In this document: piece after piece, positions 8,651-18,332 of the stretch | Layout of the letters: the number at the start of each line of letters is the position of its first letter | Numbering within the stretch: the first letter of the stretch is position 1 | Assembly (NCBI GenBank): GCA_029251865.1 | Contig: JAQXCN010000045.1 | Coordinates: 1 to 64,000, forward strand | Reading direction: 5' to 3' | Length of the DNA stretch: 64,000 nt | From: Crocinitomicaceae bacterium | Lineage (GTDB): Bacteria; Bacteroidota; Bacteroidia; Flavobacteriales_D; Crocinitomicaceae | Notes under the pieces: model-generated | Database searches by the model: none | What the model was told of the DNA's origin: nothing | Seen by the model: only the letters and a program-made list of their open reading frames with translations | Made by a program: the position numbers and the translations under genes

Positions 8651-10915
8651 TTATTTGTTTTTAGCGTCAATAACAGCAATCTTTACCATGTTGACGATTT
8701 CTCTAACACTCGCACCGAGTTGTAAGATATGTATGGACTTTTTAAGACCTATTAGAATAGGTCCAACAGCATCTCCATCCACCATGTTTTGAAGTAGTTT
8801 ATAGGAGATGTTTCCGGAAGAAAGGTTCGGAAAGATTAAGGTATTAACATCCCTATTCGCAATTTGTGAAAACGAAAACTTTTCATTCATCATTTCTGAG
8901 TCTAAAGCAAAATTTGCTTGAACTTCACCATCAACAATGATATTAGGATGGTTCTCGTGAAGAATTTTAACGGCTTCACCCATTTTAACTGCATCTTCTC
9001 CTGGTGAAGAGCCGAAGTTAGAATAACTCAGCAATGCAATACGAGGGTTCACCTGAAATTTTCGAATGGTTTTCGCCACATTTACGGTGATTTCTGCAAT
9101 CTCTTCAGCCGATGGATTCAAATTAATGGTTGTATCTGCTAAAAATAATGGGCCTCTCTTCGTATTTAAAATGTACATTCCAGAAATCACCTTTACATCT
9201 TTCTGCATGCCTACTGAACTTAAAGCCGGTTTAATGCATGAGCGATATCCTCTTGTTACACCCGTAATCATAGCGTCAGCCTCTCCTTCATTAACCATCA
9301 TTGAGCCAAAGTAATTGCGCTCTCTCATGATTTGAACTGCTTCATATTCGGTAAAACCTTTTCTTTTTCTAATCTCAAAGAATGATTGGCCGTATTGTTC
9401 TCTTCGCTCATTTTCTTCGTCGCCTTTCGGATCAACGATTTCAACTTCGGGAAGTTCAATTGAATACTCTTCCATTAGTTCGAGAATTTTAGTCTTTCTT
9501 CCCAATAAAACTGGTGTCGCGATACCTTCTTCAAAGGCAATTTGAGCAGCTTTCAATATTTTTATGTTATCACCTTCCGTAAAGACAACTTTTTTTGGAC
9601 TGTTTTGTGCTTTTATTGTAATGTCTCGAAGTAACTTATTGTCAAGCCCTAAACGTTTTTTAAGTTGATGTTCATATTTTTCCCAATCATCGATTGGTTG
9701 TTTCGCGACCTTTGAAGCCATAGCTGCTTTCGCTACAGCTGGGGCCACTTTGTAAATCAATCTTGGATCTAAAGGTTTAGGGATGATTTGATCTTTCCCA
9801 AAGGAAATTGATTTTTCTCCATAAGCTTCAACAACTTCTTCGGGAATAGTTTCTTTTGCCAACTCAGCAATTGCTTTAACAGCAGCCAGTTTCATCTCTT
9901 CATTTATTGTTGTCGCCCTGACATCAAGAGCGCCTCTAAATATAAATGGGAAGCCTAAAACATTGTTAACTTGGTTAGGATGATCTGATCTACCTGTAGC
10001 CATTATAATGTCTTCCCTTGCTGAAGTTGCTTGTTTGTATGATATCTCGGGTTCGGGATTTGCTAAGGCAAAAACGATTGGATTTTTCGCCATGGCAGCA
10101 ATCATTTCTTTGGAAACAAGTCCGGCACGTGACAAACCAAGAAAAACATCAGCATCTTTAAATGCTTCATCAAAGGAACAGTCCGCTTTGTGTACAGCAT
10201 ATGTTTTTTTCATCTTGTCTAATCCTTCTCGACCTTTCCAAATTAGACCTTTAGAGTCGAACATGTAGATGTTTTGAAGCATTACGCCTAGAGATCTATA
10301 TAGTTTGACGCATGACATAGCAGATGCACCAGCGCCAGAAACAACAACTTTAATCTTTTCTATTTTTTTATTTGCGATTTCTAATGCATTCAATAAGGCT
10401 GCAGAGGAAATAATCGCTGTGCCATGTTGGTCGTCGTGCATTATAGGAATATTCAATTCCTCTTTTAAACGACTTTCGATTTCAAAAGCTTCTGGGGCCT
10501 TTATGTCTTCAAGATTTATACCTCCAAATGTTGGTGCAATAGCCTTTACAGTTTGTATAAATAGCTCTGGATCTTTTGCGTCAATTTCAATGTCAAAAAC
10601 ATCGATGTCAGCAAATATTTTAAATAGGAGTCCTTTTCCCTCCATAACAGGTTTTGAGGCTTCGGGACCGATATCTCCTAAACCCAACACCGCCGTTCCA
10701 TTTGAAATTACAGCTACGAGATTGGCTTTGCTAGTATATTTGTAAACGTCATCTATATTCTCTGAAATACGCAAACAGGGCTCAGCCACACCTGGCGAAT
10801 AAGCCAGTGATAAATCACGTTGTGATGCGTATGGTTTCGTGGGTATGACTTCAATTTTTCCTGGTTTACCGGAAGAATGATAATCTAATGCTTCTTGTTT
10901 TCTTACTTTGGACAT
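8651..10915 (-). CDS. maeB: NADP-dependent malic enzyme (malic + phosphotransacetylase domains)
   Basis: 754 residues, the normal MaeB length. It decarboxylates malate to pyruvate, making NADPH. The malic enzyme part (about 1-420) shows AYSPGVAEPC, LEDIKAP, MHDDQHGTA and the GAGASAMSC nucleotide-binding turn. The second half (about 425-754) is a phosphate-acetyltransferase-like domain (VFTEGDN, GGEQ-like core replaced by ITGVTRGYRS, ALLSYSNFGSS); in studied MaeB proteins this domain has regulatory rather than catalytic use (acetyl-CoA sensing). It is the first gene of the operon maeB-ruvA-sprA-acetyltransferase, with a Bacteroidota -7 box 20 bases upstream (10935-10942). Confidence 0.96.
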   Translation of the reverse strand: MSKVRKQEALDYHSSGKPGKIEVIPTKPYASQRDLSLAYSPGVAEPCLRISENIDDVYKYTSKANLVAVISNGTAVLGLGDIGPEASKPVMEGKGLLFKIFADIDVFDIEIDAKDPELFIQTVKAIAPTFGGINLEDIKAPEAFEIESRLKEELNIPIMHDDQHGTAIISSAALLNALEIANKKIEKIKVVVSGAGASAMSCVKLYRSLGVMLQNIYMFDSKGLIWKGREGLDKMKKTYAVHKADCSFDEAFKDADVFLGLSRAGLVSKEMIAAMAKNPIVFALANPEPEISYKQATSAREDIIMATGRSDHPNQVNNVLGFPFIFRGALDVRATTINEEMKLAAVKAIAELAKETIPEEVVEAYGEKSISFGKDQIIPKPLDPRLIYKVAPAVAKAAMASKVAKQPIDDWEKYEHQLKKRLGLDNKLLRDITIKAQNSPKKVVFTEGDNIKILKAAQIAFEEGIATPVLLGRKTKILELMEEYSIELPEVEIVDPKGDEENERREQYGQSFFEIRKRKGFTEYEAVQIMRERNYFGSMMVNEGEADAMITGVTRGYRSCIKPALSSVGMQKDVKVISGMYILNTKRGPLFLADTTINLNPSAEEIAEITVNVAKTIRKFQVNPRIALLSYSNFGSSPGEDAVKMGEAVKILHENHPNIIVDGEVQANFALDSEMMNEKFSFSQIANRDVNTLIFPNLSSGNISYKLLQNMVDGDAVGPILIGLKKSIHILQLGASVREIVNMVKIAVIDAKNK

Positions 10916-10934
10916 CTTAGCTTGTTAAGGGGGC

Positions 10935-10942
10935 CAAATATA
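10935..10942 (-). promoter_or_regulatory. promoter -7 box for maeB-ruvA-sprA operon
   Basis: The minus strand reads TATATTTG, an exact match to the Bacteroidota -7 consensus TAnnTTTG, 19 bases before the maeB ATG. A convincing -33 element (TTTG) was not found; only a T-run lies at about the right distance. Confidence 0.6.
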
Positions 10943-10994
10943 CGAAAATAGAAGCCTTAAAACACGTGTATAAGCTCAGAAGGCTCCTTTTGTT

Positions 10995-12242
10995 TTATAG
11001 ACCTAAAAGGATTTCTTTTGGATCTTTGGATCCAAAAATCATTTTATCAGGGTTTTCGAGCATTTCCTTAACTTTTACCAAAAAGCTCACGGATTCTTTT
11101 CCGTCTATAATTCTGTGATCATAAGATAGGGCCAAGTACATTATTGGTCTAATTTCTACCTTCCCGTTAATGGCGACAGGTCTTTCTACGATGTTGTGCA
11201 TGCCTAATATAGCCGATTGTGGTGGGTTTATAATAGGTGTGGATAGCATAGAACCAAATACACCTCCATTCGTTATTGTGAAAGTACCCCCAGTCATTTC
11301 ATCAGGTGTAATTTTACCATCTCTGGCCTTAATCGCGAGTCTTTTGATTTCACTTTCAATCTCAGCCAAGCTCATGCTTTCTGCGTTTCTTACAACAGGA
11401 ACCATAAGGCCTTTTGGAGACGATACTGCTATGCCGATGTCCGCGTAGTCATGAAGTATTACTTCATTCCCGTCAATTTGTGCATTTACTGCAGGGAACA
11501 ATTGTAAAGCCTCGGTTACGGCTTTCGTGAAGAAAGACATGAATCCAAGATTTACTTCATGTTTTTTGGCAAAAGCTTCCTTGTATTTTTTTCGAAGATC
11601 CATGATGGGTTTCATGTCGATTTCGTTGAAAGTTGTCAGCATTGCTGTTTCGTTTTTCACAGCAACAAGCCGTTGCGCTATTTTTCTACGAAGCATTGAC
11701 ATTCTTTCTCTTGAGGTTTCTCTGCTGCTAGACCATCCTTTTTGTGTAGGCATTTCAATCCCTTTTGAAAGCGCTTCTAAAACATCACTTTTAAGAATTC
11801 TACCATCTTTTCCTGAACCAGAAATTTGTTCAGAGACAACCTTATTCTCTGCCATTATTTTTGCTGCTGCAGGACTTGGTGTTCCCTCAGCATACCCGGG
11901 CTTTTTTGAAGGTGTATCTGCAGGCGTTTCTTTTATTACTTCATTTTTTGGTTGTGGCGCTTCTTCTTTGCTTACAATCGGTTCAGTCCTTTTAGGTGCC
12001 TCTGCCGACGTATCGATGATACAAACGACTTGACCCACTTCTACTACGTCGCCTTCTTCTGCCTTGAATTGAATCGTTCCACTTTCCTCTGCAGGAAGTT
12101 CTAAGGTCGCCTTATCAGAATCAACCTCTGCGATAGCCTGGTCTTTCTCTACATAATCCCCTTCACTAACGAGCCAAGCTGCAATTTCAACCTCGGAAAT
12201 TGATTCTCCTGGACTAGGAACTTTCATTTCTAACAAACTCAT
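10995..12242 (-). CDS. sucB: dihydrolipoyl succinyltransferase, E2 of 2-oxoglutarate dehydrogenase
   Basis: 415 residues, typical SucB/OdhB length. It transfers the succinyl group from lipoate to CoA in the TCA cycle. Domains in order: one lipoyl domain (residues 1-77) with the lipoylated lysine K44 in [11 protein letters not shown]; a proline/threonine/lysine-rich linker (about 85-115); the small E1/E3-binding domain ([13 protein letters not shown] to [10 protein letters not shown], about 120-155); and the acyltransferase core ending in SYDHRIIDG, giving catalytic H376 and D380. Eleven bases downstream of sucA and surely co-transcribed. The E3 gene (lpd) is not here. Confidence 0.96.
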   Translation of the reverse strand: MSLLEMKVPSPGESISEVEIAAWLVSEGDYVEKDQAIAEVDSDKATLELPAEESGTIQFKAEEGDVVEVGQVVCIIDTSAEAPKRTEPIVSKEEAPQPKNEVIKETPADTPSKKPGYAEGTPSPAAAKIMAENKVVSEQISGSGKDGRILKSDVLEALSKGIEMPTQKGWSSSRETSRERMSMLRRKIAQRLVAVKNETAMLTTFNEIDMKPIMDLRKKYKEAFAKKHEVNLGFMSFFTKAVTEALQLFPAVNAQIDGNEVILHDYADIGIAVSSPKGLMVPVVRNAESMSLAEIESEIKRLAIKARDGKITPDEMTGGTFTITNGGVFGSMLSTPIINPPQSAILGMHNIVERPVAINGKVEIRPIMYLALSYDHRIIDGKESVSFLVKVKEMLENPDKMIFGSKDPKEILLGL

Positions 12243-12253
12243 GTCTTTATATT

Positions 12254-14980
12254 TTATAAATGAACTTTTGTTTTGGCAAAAGAAAAGAGCGTTTTAAATA
12301 GTTTCGCCAATCTCTTTTCGTGTAATTTCTTAGAGCCCTCCGCTGAAGCAGCAGATGCAGGTCGAGAAATACCGATAATAGGTAAGTTTCTATTTTGCAT
12401 CGCTACATACTGCCATGCACCCATGTTCTCTGGCTCTTCTTGTGCCCAAATAATATGCTTTGCTTCGTATTTACTCAGTATTTTATCTATCTGTTTTTGA
12501 GGCCAAGGGTACAACTGCTCAACTCTTATGAAAGCCATATTTTCAACACCTAGCTCTTCAGCTTTAATCTTCATTTCGTAATAAAACTTACCAGTACATA
12601 ACACTAAAGTGTCTATTTTCTTGACTTTCATGTCTGAATCGTCAAGAACTTCTTGAAATCCTCCCTTAGCTAACGCCGCCATTTTGGAGGTTGCCAAAGG
12701 ATGTCTTAAAAGCATTTTTGGCGTAAAAATAACCAGTGGTTTTCTGAATTCTCTTTTTAATTGTCTTCTTAGTAGATGGAAGTGATTTGCCGGTGTTGAA
12801 GTATTAACAATCTGCATGTTTTGGTCCGCACATTGTTGTAGGAATCTTTCCATTCGTCCACTTGAATGTTCGGCTCCTTGTCCCTCATAACCGTGTGGTA
12901 ATAACATTACTAAGCCAGATTGGGTAGCCCATTTGTCTTCACCAGCTGAAATGAATTGATCAACTACGATTTGAGCACCATTAAAGAAATCACCAAACTG
13001 AGCTTCCCAAATGGTCAATCCCTGAGGACAAGCTAAAGAATAGCCGTATTCAAAACCCAAAACACCATATTCACTTAAAAGCGAGTTGTAGATTGTGAAT
13101 TTTGCCTGAGATTCTTCTAGTAAGTTTAAGGTTTCAACCTCTTCCTCAGTATCTTCAGTCTTAACAACTGCGTGTCTATGAGAAAAAGTTCCTCTTTCTA
13201 CATCTTGACCGGAAATTCTAATGGGATGTCCCTCAATAAGTAGAGAGGCGTATGCAAGCATTTCAGCGCTTCCCCAATCTAAGGCATCACTATTAAAAGC
13301 CATTAATCTATCCTTGAATATTTTTCCAATTTTCCTGTAGTATTTATTGCCTTCAGGAAGTGTAGATAGCTTTATGCCTAGTTCTTGAAGTGCTTTGAGA
13401 TTTACTTTGGTAGTAGGAGAAACATTGAAGTCTTTGCCATTACAATGGCGATAACCTTCCCATATTTCACTTAAGAAATCATGAACTAATGCTTTCTCAG
13501 ATTGATTCGCTAAGTCAAATTCTTTTTCCAGATGCGAATTGTATGCATTTTCAATTTTTTTCGCTTCAATCTTATCCAAAATACCATCGGCTTCGAGTTG
13601 ACTGAAGTAAATTTCTTTTGGGTTTGGATGTTTGGCAATTAGATTGTAAAGTTTCGGTTGGGTAAATTTAGGTTCGTCCCCTTCATTATGCCCGAATTTT
13701 CTGTAGCATAAGAGGTCAATAAAAACATCTCTATGGAATTGTTGTCTATATTCCATAGCAATTTCAACCGCTGTTAATACCGCTTCAACATCGTCTCCAT
13801 TGACATGAAAAACGGGACTTAGCGTTGTTTTGGCAACATCTGTACAGTAAGTTGAAGACCTGCCATCTAGATAGTTCGTAGTAAAACCAACCTGATTGTT
13901 TACAACAATATGTATCGTTCCTCCTGTTCTGTATCCATCAAGCTCTGCCATTTGAATCGTTTCATAGACAATTCCTTGACCGGCAATAGCCGCGTCTCCG
14001 TGAATGAGGACAGGACAAACCTTTTGTTCGTCTTTATAGATGTGGTCGATTTTTGCTCTTGCTATTCCTTCTACGACACCATTGACTGCTTCGAGGTGAG
14101 AAGGGTTAGGGGCAAGTGTTAAGCCAACCTTTTTTCCACTATCAAGAGTAATATTTGAGGTGAATCCTTGATGGTATTTTACATCACCGTCAAAAGTAGT
14201 TTCAAAATCAAATTCTTTCCCTTCAAATTCCGCAAAAATATCTTTAGGTCTTTTTTTGAAGATGTTAGTCAGGGTGTTGAGACGGCCACGATGCGCCATT
14301 CCCATGATAAAATTCTCAACCCCAAGTTCCGATCCTTTTGTGATTAATGTCTGCAGCGCAGGGATTAATGATTCGCCTCCTTCAATGGAGAACCTTTTCT
14401 GCCCGACAAATTTTTTTCCAAGGAACGATTCAAACCCATGTGTATGAATCAGTGATTCAAAAAGTTTAAGCTTGCGCTCTTTATTAAAAGTAGGTCTATT
14501 TTTGATTTCAATTTTATTCCTAAACCATTCTGTCCTTATTGGGCCTCGGATATACATGAATTCAATTCCGATTGATTGACAATAGGTCAATTCTAAATGC
14601 TCGATAATTTCTTTTAGTGTTGCAGGTCCTATATTTACATCCTCACCAGCCTGAAACACTGTGTTTAAGTCTTTCTCAGTTAATCCGAAGTTTTCAAAAG
14701 ATAAATCAGGGGAATATTTTCGTCTTTCACGAACAGGATTCGTTTTTGTGAAAAGGTGGCCTCTTGTTCTGTATCCGTTAATGAGATTAAGAACCTTGAA
14801 CTCTTTTTGAAAGTTTTCAGGGATTTCATCTGTCGACTCAAAATTTGTTTGTGCAAATTCAAATCCTTCAAAGAATTTTTTCCATCCAATGTCGACACTC
14901 TCCGGGTCGTTCAGGTATTGCTTGTATAAGTAATCAATAGCAGTGGGGTCTGCATTGCCTATATATGAAGTTTTATCCAT
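12254..14980 (-). CDS. sucA: 2-oxoglutarate dehydrogenase E1 component
   Basis: 908 residues, thiamine-diphosphate-dependent decarboxylase of 2-oxoglutarate that passes the succinyl group to SucB. Seen: the N-terminal E1-specific segment ([16 protein letters not shown]) that docks to the complex, then [20 protein letters not shown], the thiamine-binding [24 protein letters not shown], and the C-terminal transketolase-like part with [24 protein letters not shown] and EEPENMGAW. Start ATG 14978-14980 lies about 20 bases below the predicted transcription start. It heads the sucA-sucB operon. Confidence 0.97.
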   Translation of the reverse strand: MDKTSYIGNADPTAIDYLYKQYLNDPESVDIGWKKFFEGFEFAQTNFESTDEIPENFQKEFKVLNLINGYRTRGHLFTKTNPVRERRKYSPDLSFENFGLTEKDLNTVFQAGEDVNIGPATLKEIIEHLELTYCQSIGIEFMYIRGPIRTEWFRNKIEIKNRPTFNKERKLKLFESLIHTHGFESFLGKKFVGQKRFSIEGGESLIPALQTLITKGSELGVENFIMGMAHRGRLNTLTNIFKKRPKDIFAEFEGKEFDFETTFDGDVKYHQGFTSNITLDSGKKVGLTLAPNPSHLEAVNGVVEGIARAKIDHIYKDEQKVCPVLIHGDAAIAGQGIVYETIQMAELDGYRTGGTIHIVVNNQVGFTTNYLDGRSSTYCTDVAKTTLSPVFHVNGDDVEAVLTAVEIAMEYRQQFHRDVFIDLLCYRKFGHNEGDEPKFTQPKLYNLIAKHPNPKEIYFSQLEADGILDKIEAKKIENAYNSHLEKEFDLANQSEKALVHDFLSEIWEGYRHCNGKDFNVSPTTKVNLKALQELGIKLSTLPEGNKYYRKIGKIFKDRLMAFNSDALDWGSAEMLAYASLLIEGHPIRISGQDVERGTFSHRHAVVKTEDTEEEVETLNLLEESQAKFTIYNSLLSEYGVLGFEYGYSLACPQGLTIWEAQFGDFFNGAQIVVDQFISAGEDKWATQSGLVMLLPHGYEGQGAEHSSGRMERFLQQCADQNMQIVNTSTPANHFHLLRRQLKREFRKPLVIFTPKMLLRHPLATSKMAALAKGGFQEVLDDSDMKVKKIDTLVLCTGKFYYEMKIKAEELGVENMAFIRVEQLYPWPQKQIDKILSKYEAKHIIWAQEEPENMGAWQYVAMQNRNLPIIGISRPASAASAEGSKKLHEKRLAKLFKTLFSFAKTKVHL

Positions 14981-15005
14981 TAAAATCAGAATGTTTACTA
15001 CACAA

Positions 15006-15013
15006 CAAAGTTA
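15006..15013 (-). promoter_or_regulatory. promoter -7 box for sucA-sucB
   Basis: The minus strand reads TAACTTTG, an exact TAnnTTTG match, 25 bases before the sucA ATG. A CTTG that could act as -33 element lies 21 bases further upstream on the same strand. Confidence 0.65.
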
Positions 15014-15085
15014 TGAATTTCCTCAATCTGAGCACAAGGATGTGTAATTAAATTGCATTTCGAAAGTAAAACGAATTAAATGCCA

Positions 15086-15110
15086 TAAAAAAAGGGCCCG
15101 CAGGCCCTTT
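15086..15110 (-). terminator. rho-independent terminator of the secreted protease gene
   Basis: Perfect GC-rich stem (AAAGGGCC, 15091-15098, with GGCCCTTT, 15103-15110) and a 4-nt loop. On the minus strand it is followed by an unbroken run of T. It starts 17 bases after the stop of the minus-strand gene ending at 15128, so it terminates that transcript and also shields the sucA promoter. Confidence 0.92.
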
Positions 15111-15127
15111 AACATTTAGGTTTAATT

Positions 15128-17536
15128 TTATTTTTTTACAAATTGTTTTACTGTAAATCCCTGTGAGGTTGCCATTCGCACTTGATAAACACCACTAGCA
15201 AAGTCTATAAGGTTTACAATATTAATCTTACTTGGATTCAAAGCCGTCTCATAGATAATTTTGCCTGTGATATCTGTAATTGAAATTAGCGTAGATTCGC
15301 TTGATGTTTTTGACGCATCAATGATAAGTTCACTTTGAGCTGGATTCGGATAAAGCATAACTTGTCCTTCAGAAAAGCTATCAACTCCGGTTGTGCCCCC
15401 TGTAATATTGACACTATAATCTTCAACTTCACCGTATGTACTTTCACCACACGCTTCAATTGCTCCATCTGGTGAATATGAAATTCTTGCACGCATTGCA
15501 ACTGCTCCTGTTGAAGCATTGTTTGGAACAGTAAATGTAAATTCATTACTCCATCCCGCAGCAACTAAAACATAACCTACTTGCTCTCCTGCATCATCAA
15601 AATCTAAATCATCATTGAAATCAATCCAAACTGCGATTTCATCATCTGTATATGCGGAACCAATATTCGTGCCTACAGCTGGAACTACTGTTACGGTGTA
15701 GCTTCCTCCTTGAGCAAGGGTAGTCGATGTGGATAAGTAATTTCCATAACCTCCGCTTGAGCAATCTGATGAGTTATCGATTGTGTTTAAGGTTACATTT
15801 GCAATGTATTCATCACATGCCGCGCCATTCCCTTCACAAGGAGCTGATGCTTCTTCCACAATAATGTAGTTGGATTTAGTCTCTGAGTCAGAGCCAAGAG
15901 AATTTGATGCTGTCAAAGAGACAGTGTATTGACCTACAGTGTTAAAGGTTACTTGTGGATTTTGAGAAGATGCTGATGAGCCACCCGCATAAGCCCAACC
16001 CGAAGTTGGAGAAATTGACCAAGTCCATGCAGTAGGAACGCCACTTGTTATATCGCTAAAATTTACCGTTGTTCCTGGTGAAACACTTGTAGCACTTGCT
16101 GAAAAATCTGTTGAAGGGGCACTCGGCGCCGAACATGGATCAGAAGAACCATTAAGGGTTGTTAAATTTGAATTTGTCGGGTCTAGCCAAGGCTTGAGTT
16201 TTTCGTTATTTGCTGACCCATTTGAAGTCCAGTGGTATGACATTTTTCCATATAGGTCTGGAGAAGTTTGGTTGGTGCAAAAGGAGCTTCCTCCTGTAAG
16301 TGTGCCTATAATTAAACCACTATTGTTAAATAGTGGAGATCCTGAGGACCCACCTTCAGTAACCCCATGCCCATTTGAATTTGAGGACCAAGACATTTGC
16401 CAATGAGAACCACTTGCAGATCCCCATGATGTACTTTGCGTATTTCCATTAAAGGTTGATATTTTCTTAATATCTCCTGCAGGGTGGTGAATACCGGCCC
16501 CTCCTTGAGACGCAGAAGATGCCGCCTTCCATCCATTCCAATATGCACTGAAGTTAGACGATTTTAAGGCGTTGATAACAGTAGATTCATTATTGGCATT
16601 TCCGAGTTGAAGTAATAAAAAGTCAGAACCAGAGTTCCCACCACCATCATCAGAATCTGAGAGTCTGACACATCCTGTAATATAGTGATCATCTAAAGTT
16701 CCTGCCGAGGAAGGATTATTACAGTTAGGAGATTCGTACCTAAAGTAAAAACGCCACTGGTTCATATTGCTTGCACTGGTGCTTACACCACAATGTAAGG
16801 CTGTCAAAAAATAGGGTTTGCAATTTTGTGCTGTATTATTGACTAAAGAACCGGTGCACCATCCAGCGCTTCCGCCTTCTACAATATAGATTCTAGCAAC
16901 ACCATCTTTTTCATCTTGCCATGAGTCACCAACAGGAGAACAATTTACATTTACTTCGCAAGACTGAGATTCGTTTATTTTTTGAGTATTTGGATTACCT
17001 GTTGCTCTATAATTATAGACAACGCGGTCTATCTCAATTTCACTCGATTGTGTATTTGCAGGTTCGTGAATGGTCAATATTAAATCATCTCCAAAGCACA
17101 AGGCCGCATTTTGCATTCTGTGTGCAAGGTTGTCTTTACTCGTCATTAATTTGTGAACAAGAACACCGTCTATATTTCTTACAGTTAGGGATGTTTCTCC
17201 GAATAATTGAAAATCTGAAAATAGGAAGCTCAAGGCTTCTGCACCTGTTGATTTAACACGTAAATTCCAAGTTCGAGAACCATCGTTATAAGAGGTCCAA
17301 GTTCCGCTCGAATTTGGGTTTATGTTTGTTGCGATTGTTGCGCCAATTCTATACAACTCTCCATTTTTTTCACGCGCATCGTCTTCTTGATGTATCTGTT
17401 CAAGATTAGGTGCGTTGAGTGTTAAGGTAGAAATCGTTTTAAGATTTTCGAAAGGTTGAGAAATAAGAACCTTTTCTTGAGCGAGTATATTGAGCGATAC
17501 TACTGCACAAAAAATAAGTGTAAAAAAGTTTTTCAT
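15128..17536 (-). CDS. secreted lysyl-endopeptidase-like serine protease with PKD, GEVED and T9SS type A sorting domain
   Basis: 802 residues. Signal peptide about 1-20. After a pro-region comes a trypsin-fold (S1, lysyl endopeptidase-like) domain at about 190-465 with an intact triad: H248 in FLTALHCG, D305 in GSDFLLLQ, S398 in GGSSGSPLF; many paired cysteines. Then a PKD domain (about 475-560), a GEVED domain (about 570-720, ending in YGEVEDYSVNI), and a C-terminal type A sorting domain (VMLYPNPAQSELIID onward, about 728-802) that directs T9SS export and surface attachment. Single-gene unit with its own -7 box (17609-17616) and a strong terminator. Predicted role: extracellular protein digestion. 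Cleavage after lysine is the family habit, not proven here. Confidence 0.9.
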   Translation of the reverse strand: MKNFFTLIFCAVVSLNILAQEKVLISQPFENLKTISTLTLNAPNLEQIHQEDDAREKNGELYRIGATIATNINPNSSGTWTSYNDGSRTWNLRVKSTGAEALSFLFSDFQLFGETSLTVRNIDGVLVHKLMTSKDNLAHRMQNAALCFGDDLILTIHEPANTQSSEIEIDRVVYNYRATGNPNTQKINESQSCEVNVNCSPVGDSWQDEKDGVARIYIVEGGSAGWCTGSLVNNTAQNCKPYFLTALHCGVSTSASNMNQWRFYFRYESPNCNNPSSAGTLDDHYITGCVRLSDSDDGGGNSGSDFLLLQLGNANNESTVINALKSSNFSAYWNGWKAASSASQGGAGIHHPAGDIKKISTFNGNTQSTSWGSASGSHWQMSWSSNSNGHGVTEGGSSGSPLFNNSGLIIGTLTGGSSFCTNQTSPDLYGKMSYHWTSNGSANNEKLKPWLDPTNSNLTTLNGSSDPCSAPSAPSTDFSASATSVSPGTTVNFSDITSGVPTAWTWSISPTSGWAYAGGSSASSQNPQVTFNTVGQYTVSLTASNSLGSDSETKSNYIIVEEASAPCEGNGAACDEYIANVTLNTIDNSSDCSSGGYGNYLSTSTTLAQGGSYTVTVVPAVGTNIGSAYTDDEIAVWIDFNDDLDFDDAGEQVGYVLVAAGWSNEFTFTVPNNASTGAVAMRARISYSPDGAIEACGESTYGEVEDYSVNITGGTTGVDSFSEGQVMLYPNPAQSELIIDASKTSSESTLISITDITGKIIYETALNPSKINIVNLIDFASGVYQVRMATSQGFTVKQFVKK

Positions 17537-17608
17537 AGGTTTGTTTTAGTTTTAGACGATGGTTTTAAGGAATTCCTCCTATCGTTCAGTTTTGTTAATT
17601 TTACCAAA

Positions 17609-17616
17609 CAAATATA
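17609..17616 (-). promoter_or_regulatory. promoter -7 box for the secreted protease gene
   Basis: The minus strand reads TATATTTG (exact TAnnTTTG), giving a leader of roughly 65 bases. Within that leader the minus strand has a 10-bp palindrome AGGAATTCCT (17568-17577) followed, 13 bases after GGAATTC, by TCTAA; this could be an alternative ECF-like promoter nearer the gene, but the spacing is short. Confidence 0.5.
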
Positions 17617-17639
17617 AGTGATGTAATTCAAAATTAAAA

Positions 17640-18332
17640 ATGCCTAGAATTTGCCTTATCGAAGATGAAGAAAGTCTAGTTGAGTTGATTAAACTCAACT
17701 TAGAATTGGAGGGGTTTGATGTGCTCGTTTTTAGCAATGGCAAATTGGCTATTGAGCATGTTGGGGATATTATTAATTGTGATCTCGTTGTTTTAGATGT
17801 CATGCTTCCCGAGAATAGTGGTTTTGATGTTTGTAAGGAAATTCGAGTTAAAAGTCAAGTACCAATATTGTTTTTGTCTGCCAAAGGTATCGCCGCTGAT
17901 CGCATACACGGATTAAAGCTAGGAGCAAATGATTATCTTCCAAAACCGTTTGATTTAGAAGAGCTTATTTTACGCATTCAAAATCTTTTGCCATCAGAAA
18001 GCCCAACAAAATCGGATGATAAGATTTTTGTAATAGGAACGAAATCAATTGATTTTACGAGCTATGAACTCTTAGATATTATTACCGGCTCAAAACATAT
18101 TTTTTCAAAAAGGGAAATAGAGCTTCTTAAGCTTTTTCGTGCATCAGAGGGGATCGTTGTTTCAAGAGACGAAATTTTAGATAAACTTTGGGGTAAGGAT
18201 AATTTTCCGACTTCTCGAACAATTGACAATTATATACTTACTTTTAGAAAACTATTTGAACCTCATCCTAAAAATCCGATTTATTTCCACTCCATCAGAG
18301 GCGTAGGATATAAGTTTACATTGCAACGCTAA
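17640..18332 (+). CDS. OmpR/PhoB-family response regulator
   Basis: 230 residues, the usual size. Receiver domain (about 1-118) with acidic pocket E8-D9-E10, phospho-acceptor D53 in VVLDVMLPENSG, a conserved T/S switch (FLSAKG) and the lysine in YLPKPF. Winged-helix DNA-binding domain (about 130-230) with FSKREIELLKLF, VVSRDEILDKLWG, SRTIDNYILTFRKLFE and the C-terminal RGVGYKF hairpin, all normal for the family. No histidine kinase is adjacent. The stop TAA overlaps by one base the ATG of the TonB-dependent receptor, so it probably belongs to one transcript with the receptor and the metal-binding protein and may regulate them. Confidence 0.93.
   Translation: MPRICLIEDEESLVELIKLNLELEGFDVLVFSNGKLAIEHVGDIINCDLVVLDVMLPENSGFDVCKEIRVKSQVPILFLSAKGIAADRIHGLKLGANDYLPKPFDLEELILRIQNLLPSESPTKSDDKIFVIGTKSIDFTSYELLDIITGSKHIFSKREIELLKLFRASEGIVVSRDEILDKLWGKDNFPTSRTIDNYILTFRKLFEPHPKNPIYFHSIRGVGYKFTLQR

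Noticed and set aside
10953-10985. AGCCTT/AAGGCT inverted repeat after sucB as a terminator
   Set aside because: Only a 6-bp stem with a loop of about 21 bases and a broken T-run; too weak to call.
17640-18332. Possible PorX-type regulator of T9SS
   Set aside because: PorX has a receiver joined to a PglZ-type domain; this protein has a normal OmpR winged-helix domain.
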